Below, piece by piece: positions 22,118 through 25,730 of a stretch of DNA of 25,730 nt (its first letter is position 1; each line of letters opens with the position of its first letter). Source of the DNA: JBBQYA01 sp038209155 (lineage in GTDB: Bacteria > Bacteroidota > Bacteroidia > Sphingobacteriales > Sphingobacteriaceae); contig JBBQYA010000038.1 in the NCBI GenBank assembly GCA_038209155.1, positions 1 through 25,730 on the forward strand. The letters run 5' to 3'. A program made the translations under genes and the position numbers. The notes beneath the pieces were generated by a model that saw nothing but the letters and a program-made list of their open reading frames with translations, was not told the DNA's origin and made no database searches.

Positions 22118-25100
22118 ATGAAAGACATATTTAAAGAGTTTAAACCAAGTAGTTGGGCAATAGATAATAAAACCAGCATTTACATAATGACGGTAATTAT
22201 TACTCTTGCAGGACTTATATCTTACAATAATTTACCAAAAGAAAATTTTCCAGAAGTTGTATTTCCACAGATTTATGTAAGTACTATCTATCCAGGTACC
22301 TCCCCTCAGGACATGGAGAATTTGGTAACTAAACAAATTGAAAAACAGGTGAAATCAATTGCAGGTGTTAAAAAAGTGACGAGCAATTCATTTCAAGATT
22401 TTTCCAATGTAATTGTAGAATTTAACACAGATGTAAAAATTCCTGAAGCAAAGCAAAAAGTAAAAGATGCTGTGGATAAAGCAAAAGCAGATCTTCCGAG
22501 TGATTTGCCAGACGATCCAAGCATTTTGGAAATTGATTTAACTCAAATTCCAATTATGTATGTGAATATATCTGGAGATTTTCCTTTGGATAAAATGAAA
22601 AACTATGCCGATCAATTGCAAGATAGGATAGAAGCATTACCGGAAATAACTCGTGTAGATATTGTTGGAGCATTAGAAAGAGAAATTCAAGTAAATGTAG
22701 ATTTATACAAAGCGGAAGCCGCTGGTGTTTCCATGGATGATATTGAGAGAGCAATTTCAGCAGAAAATAGAACCATTTCTGGTGGACTTTTGAACATGGA
22801 CGGTTTAAAGAGATCTATCAATGTAAAAGGTGAATATAAAGATCCTTTGTTGATTGCTAATATCATTATTCGATCTGCAACTGGTGCAGTGGTTTATTTA
22901 AAAGATATTGCAGAAGTTAAAGATGATTTTGAAGAAAAGGCAAGTTATGCTCGTCTCGACGAAAAAAATGTAATTACTCTAAATATTGTAAAACGAAGTG
23001 GTGAAAATTTAATTGAGGCATCCGACAAAATAAAGATTATAACTGCCGAAATGGAAAAAAATATTTTTCCAAAAGGATTAAAAATTAATATTACCGGTGA
23101 TCAATCCAATCAAACTAGAACTACCTTACATGATTTAATTAATACCATCATCATTGGTTTTATTTTAGTTACTCTAATTCTGATGTTTTTTATGGGAACT
23201 ACCAATGCAATTTTCGTTGCATTGTCTGTTCCACTAAGTATGGCAATTGCCTTTTTGGTCATGCCTGTCATTGGATTTAGTTTAAATTTTATTGTATTGT
23301 TTTCCTTTCTTTTAGCATTAGGAATTGTGGTAGATGATGCAATTGTCGTCGTCGAGAATACCCATAGAATTTTTGATAACGGAAAAGTTCCAATAAAACA
23401 AGCAGCTAAAAACGCAGCCGGCGAAATATTCCTTCCTGTCTTCTCAGGTACACTTACCACACTTGCTCCTTTTGTACCACTTGCATTTTGGCAAGGTGTG
23501 ATTGGTAAGTTTATGTTTTATTTACCAATAACTTTAATCATTACTTTATTGGCTTCTTTAGTAGTTGCATATATTATTAATCCTGTTTTTGCGGTTGATT
23601 TTATGAAACCACATTACGATGATGAAGAAAGAAAACAAAGCAGAGTAACCAAAGGATATAAGATTACAGGAATTGTATTTGCAGCATTAGCGGTTATATT
23701 CTATGTTTCTGGATCTATCGGAATGGGAAATTTTACTATTTTCTTATTCCTTATCTATTCCTTCAATAAATTTATTTTGTCTTCAATAATTAGAAGATTT
23801 CAAACTAAGACTTGGCCTAATGTTCAGGAAAATTACAAAAAATTAATTTCTTGGTTTTTGATAGGATATAGACCTGCTGTAACTTTAGCTTCAACTTTTG
23901 CCTTATTGTTATTTACCTTTTTCTTAATGTCAATAGCAGCTCCAAAAGTGGTGTTTTTCCCAGATAGCGATCCGAATTTTATTTACACTTATGTGAAATT
24001 GCCTATTGGAACCAATCAGAAATACACAGATAGTATTACCCAAATTATTGAAAAAAGAGTTTTTACTGTGGTCGGAAAAAATAATCCAATTGTAGAATCT
24101 GTCATTTCAAACGTAGCAGTTGGTGCAGCAGAAGATCAACAAGATCAAAGTGTAAGTCCTCATTTAGGAAAAGTGTCGGTTGCTTTTGTAGAATTTGGAA
24201 AGCGAGATGGAAAAGATACCAAAGAATATTTAGATAAAATTCGTGCAGCTGTAAAAGGAATAGCGGGTGCAGAAATTTCTGTTGGGCAAGAGCAAAATGG
24301 ACCTCCAACCGGAAAACCAATTAGTATAGAAATTGCAGGAGATGATTTTGATGAATTAATTAGAGTTTCATCTAGCTTCAAAAGATATATTGATTCCCTA
24401 CAAATAGGAGGAATTGAAGAATTGAAATCAGATTTTCAGAGTGATAAACCAGAAATTATTATCAATGTAGATCGAGAACGAGCAAATAGAGTAGGATTAA
24501 CTAGCGGTCAAATAGGTTACGAAGTTCGTAGTGCAGTATTTGGAAGAGAAGTTTCTAAATTTAGAGATGATAATGATGATTATCCAATTCAAGTCCGATT
24601 ACAAGAGGATCAAAGAAATAATGTGAATGCATTAATGAATTTGAAAATTACTTTCCGAGATATGAATATGGGTGGAATAGTTCGTCAGATTCCATTATCA
24701 TCCGTGGCAGATATTACTTATTCGAATACGTATGGAGGAATCAAAAGAAAAAATCAGAAAAGAGTGGTCACCTTATCTTCCAATGTATTAAGCGGTTATA
24801 ATGCCAATGAAGTGGTAGCAAATATTATTGCAGCAGGAAAAAACTTTGCTCCACCAGAAACCGTGAGTATAAACTTAACAGGAGAGCAAGAAGAACAAGC
24901 CGCAGCAAGTTCGTTTCTTGGCGGTGCGTTATTGGTTTCATTAGGATTAATTTTTATCATTTTAGTCACTCAATTCAATTCCTTAAGCAAACCAATAATT
25001 ATTCTTACCGAAATTGTATTCAGTATTATTGGAGTGCTATTGGGATTTATTATATTCAGAATGGATATTGTAATCATCATGACAGGAATTGGAATTATAG

Positions 25101-25528
25101 CTCTTGCAGGTATAGTAGTTAGAAATGGAATTCTTTTAGTCGAGTTCACCGATTTATTAATTGAACAGGGAATGGAATACAGAGAAGCCATTATCGAAGC
25201 TGGAAAAACCAGAATGACCCCTGTAATTCTTACTGCAATGGCTACTACATTAGGTTTAATTCCATTAGCAGTAGGATTGAATTTAGATTTTGTTACCCTT
25301 TTCACGGAGTTCAATCCACATTTATATTTTGGAGGAGACAATGTTGCCTTCTGGGGACCACTTTCTTGGACGATGATTTTCGGACTTTTATTTTCTACTT
25401 TTTTAACCTTAATATTGGTTCCTGTTATGTATTATTTAACAGAAAGAATTAAAAGAAGAGTGTATAAAAAGAAATATGAATTGAAAGAAATAGAAAAAGA
25501 TGATTTGGTAAAACCACAGGTTGCCTAA
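22118..25528 (+). CDS. RND family efflux permease
   Basis: Proton-driven inner-membrane pump of the resistance-nodulation-division superfamily (AcrB-like), trimeric. The 1136 residues exceed the usual 1030-1050. The N-terminal helix (about 22-40) is followed by the porter domain (YPGTSPQDMENLVTKQIE), helices 2-6 with the proton-relay D406/D407 in GIVVDDAIVVVENTHR, the second half beginning near RPAVTLASTFALLLF, a second porter domain, and helices 8-12 with GIIALAGIVVRNGILLVEF. The extra length is mainly a linker between the halves (about 498-585) holding one or two added hydrophobic segments (ITGIVFAALAVIFYV, FTIFLFLIYSF). Substrates cannot be deduced. It is the last gene of the TetR-led operon; a terminator stands 22 nt after the stop. 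Confidence 0.95.
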   Translation: MKDIFKEFKPSSWAIDNKTSIYIMTVIITLAGLISYNNLPKENFPEVVFPQIYVSTIYPGTSPQDMENLVTKQIEKQVKSIAGVKKVTSNSFQDFSNVIVEFNTDVKIPEAKQKVKDAVDKAKADLPSDLPDDPSILEIDLTQIPIMYVNISGDFPLDKMKNYADQLQDRIEALPEITRVDIVGALEREIQVNVDLYKAEAAGVSMDDIERAISAENRTISGGLLNMDGLKRSINVKGEYKDPLLIANIIIRSATGAVVYLKDIAEVKDDFEEKASYARLDEKNVITLNIVKRSGENLIEASDKIKIITAEMEKNIFPKGLKINITGDQSNQTRTTLHDLINTIIIGFILVTLILMFFMGTTNAIFVALSVPLSMAIAFLVMPVIGFSLNFIVLFSFLLALGIVVDDAIVVVENTHRIFDNGKVPIKQAAKNAAGEIFLPVFSGTLTTLAPFVPLAFWQGVIGKFMFYLPITLIITLLASLVVAYIINPVFAVDFMKPHYDDEERKQSRVTKGYKITGIVFAALAVIFYVSGSIGMGNFTIFLFLIYSFNKFILSSIIRRFQTKTWPNVQENYKKLISWFLIGYRPAVTLASTFALLLFTFFLMSIAAPKVVFFPDSDPNFIYTYVKLPIGTNQKYTDSITQIIEKRVFTVVGKNNPIVESVISNVAVGAAEDQQDQSVSPHLGKVSVAFVEFGKRDGKDTKEYLDKIRAAVKGIAGAEISVGQEQNGPPTGKPISIEIAGDDFDELIRVSSSFKRYIDSLQIGGIEELKSDFQSDKPEIIINVDRERANRVGLTSGQIGYEVRSAVFGREVSKFRDDNDDYPIQVRLQEDQRNNVNALMNLKITFRDMNMGGIVRQIPLSSVADITYSNTYGGIKRKNQKRVVTLSSNVLSGYNANEVVANIIAAGKNFAPPETVSINLTGEQEEQAAASSFLGGALLVSLGLIFIILVTQFNSLSKPIIILTEIVFSIIGVLLGFIIFRMDIVIIMTGIGIIALAGIVVRNGILLVEFTDLLIEQGMEYREAIIEAGKTRMTPVILTAMATTLGLIPLAVGLNLDFVTLFTEFNPHLYFGGDNVAFWGPLSWTMIFGLLFSTFLTLILVPVMYYLTERIKRRVYKKKYELKEIEKDDLVKPQVA

Positions 25529-25550
25529 AAATTTCTTTTAAGATGATTAC

Positions 25551-25578
25551 AAAAAACTCCCAACTCGGGAGTTTTTTT
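25551..25578 (+). terminator. Terminator of the efflux operon
   Basis: AAAAAACTCCC (25551-25561) pairs with GGGAGTTTTTT (25567-25577) over a 5-nt AACTC loop, with a seven-T tract (25572-25578). The A/T symmetry allows it to work on both strands. The remaining sequence to the window end (25579-25730) has no ORF that I can support. Confidence 0.85.
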
Positions 25579-25709
25579 GTTTTATGCCTAAAAATTTAAT
25601 TGCGAACTCATAGTCACCTTTGAAATTAATTACTCTTTCACTTCGTAAATCTATTTATCGTTTATCATCCTTTTGGGGTATTACATTATACTTAAATTCC
25701 TTAGACTAA

Positions 25710-25729
25710 AATACCCAATCGGGGTTATT
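25710..25729. terminator. Possible terminator-like hairpin at window edge
   Basis: AATACCC (25710-25716) can pair with GGGTTATT (25722-25729) with one bulged T and a 5-nt loop. On the minus strand it is followed by a short T run. It may belong to a gene beyond the window end. The cut-off prevents a firm call. Confidence 0.25.
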
Positions 25730-25730
25730 G

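Noticed and set aside
5110..25620. The 10-mer ATAGTCACCT occurs in two intergenic regions (near 5110 and 25610).
   Set aside because: Flanking bases do not align beyond a few positions; a single shared 10-mer is not enough for a repeat family.
1..25730. CRISPR arrays, tRNA genes, insertion sequences, phage or toxin-antitoxin modules.
   Set aside because: No regularly spaced repeats, no cloverleaf-like or transposase sequences were seen; nearly all space is taken by core genes.

Overview
The window is AT-rich chromosomal DNA from a member of the Bacteroidota. Four things support this. Promoters fit the phylum's -33/-7 pattern (TTG, about 20 bp, TAnnTTTG). Shine-Dalgarno sequences are almost absent. 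Several proteins have Bacteroidota-type forms (long Lgt, Nfu with an N-terminal Nfu domain, RND permease with an extra linker, a small barrel of the 'alpha-ketoglutarate decarboxylase' mislabelled family). The gene set is mainly housekeeping. I see no tRNA, rRNA, CRISPR array, insertion sequence, phage gene or defence island.

Layout: (1) 1-1830, the end of an aspartokinase gene overlapping lysA (lysine/diaminopimelate synthesis), closed by a bidirectional terminator. (2) 2001-5619, a glutaryl-CoA dehydrogenase-like gene (-) divergent from folB and a GlcD-like FAD oxidase (+), then a hotdog thioesterase (-). (3) 5808-7782, hsp20 with a strong terminator, an unrecognised 105-residue ORF, a small outer-membrane barrel, and yajQ (-). 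(4) 7911-12089, a lysine-rich AT-hook protein with internal repeats, then ppk1 and a short ppx/gppA gene. A triple 11-bp direct repeat resembling a Pho box lies just before ppk1. (5) 12201-16787, a DnaQ-type exonuclease, then a tight mtaB-lgt-gtrA-suhB run. (6) 16809-18766 (-), purB and nfu. (7) 18949-25528, a TetR-family regulator followed by a complete tripartite RND efflux operon (TolC, lipoprotein adaptor, permease), with a 12-bp-arm palindrome over the regulator's promoter and a terminator at the end.

Promoter positions suggest corrected starts for folB (3302), mtaB (13036) and purB (18766), and near-leaderless mRNAs for folB, ppk1, mtaB and perhaps the exonuclease. The most interesting signals are regulatory: the putative Pho box and the terminator/promoter overlap before ppk1, and the palindromic operator of the efflux operon. 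The AT-hook repeat protein is the least ordinary coding gene. I did not find a clearly new multi-gene system.
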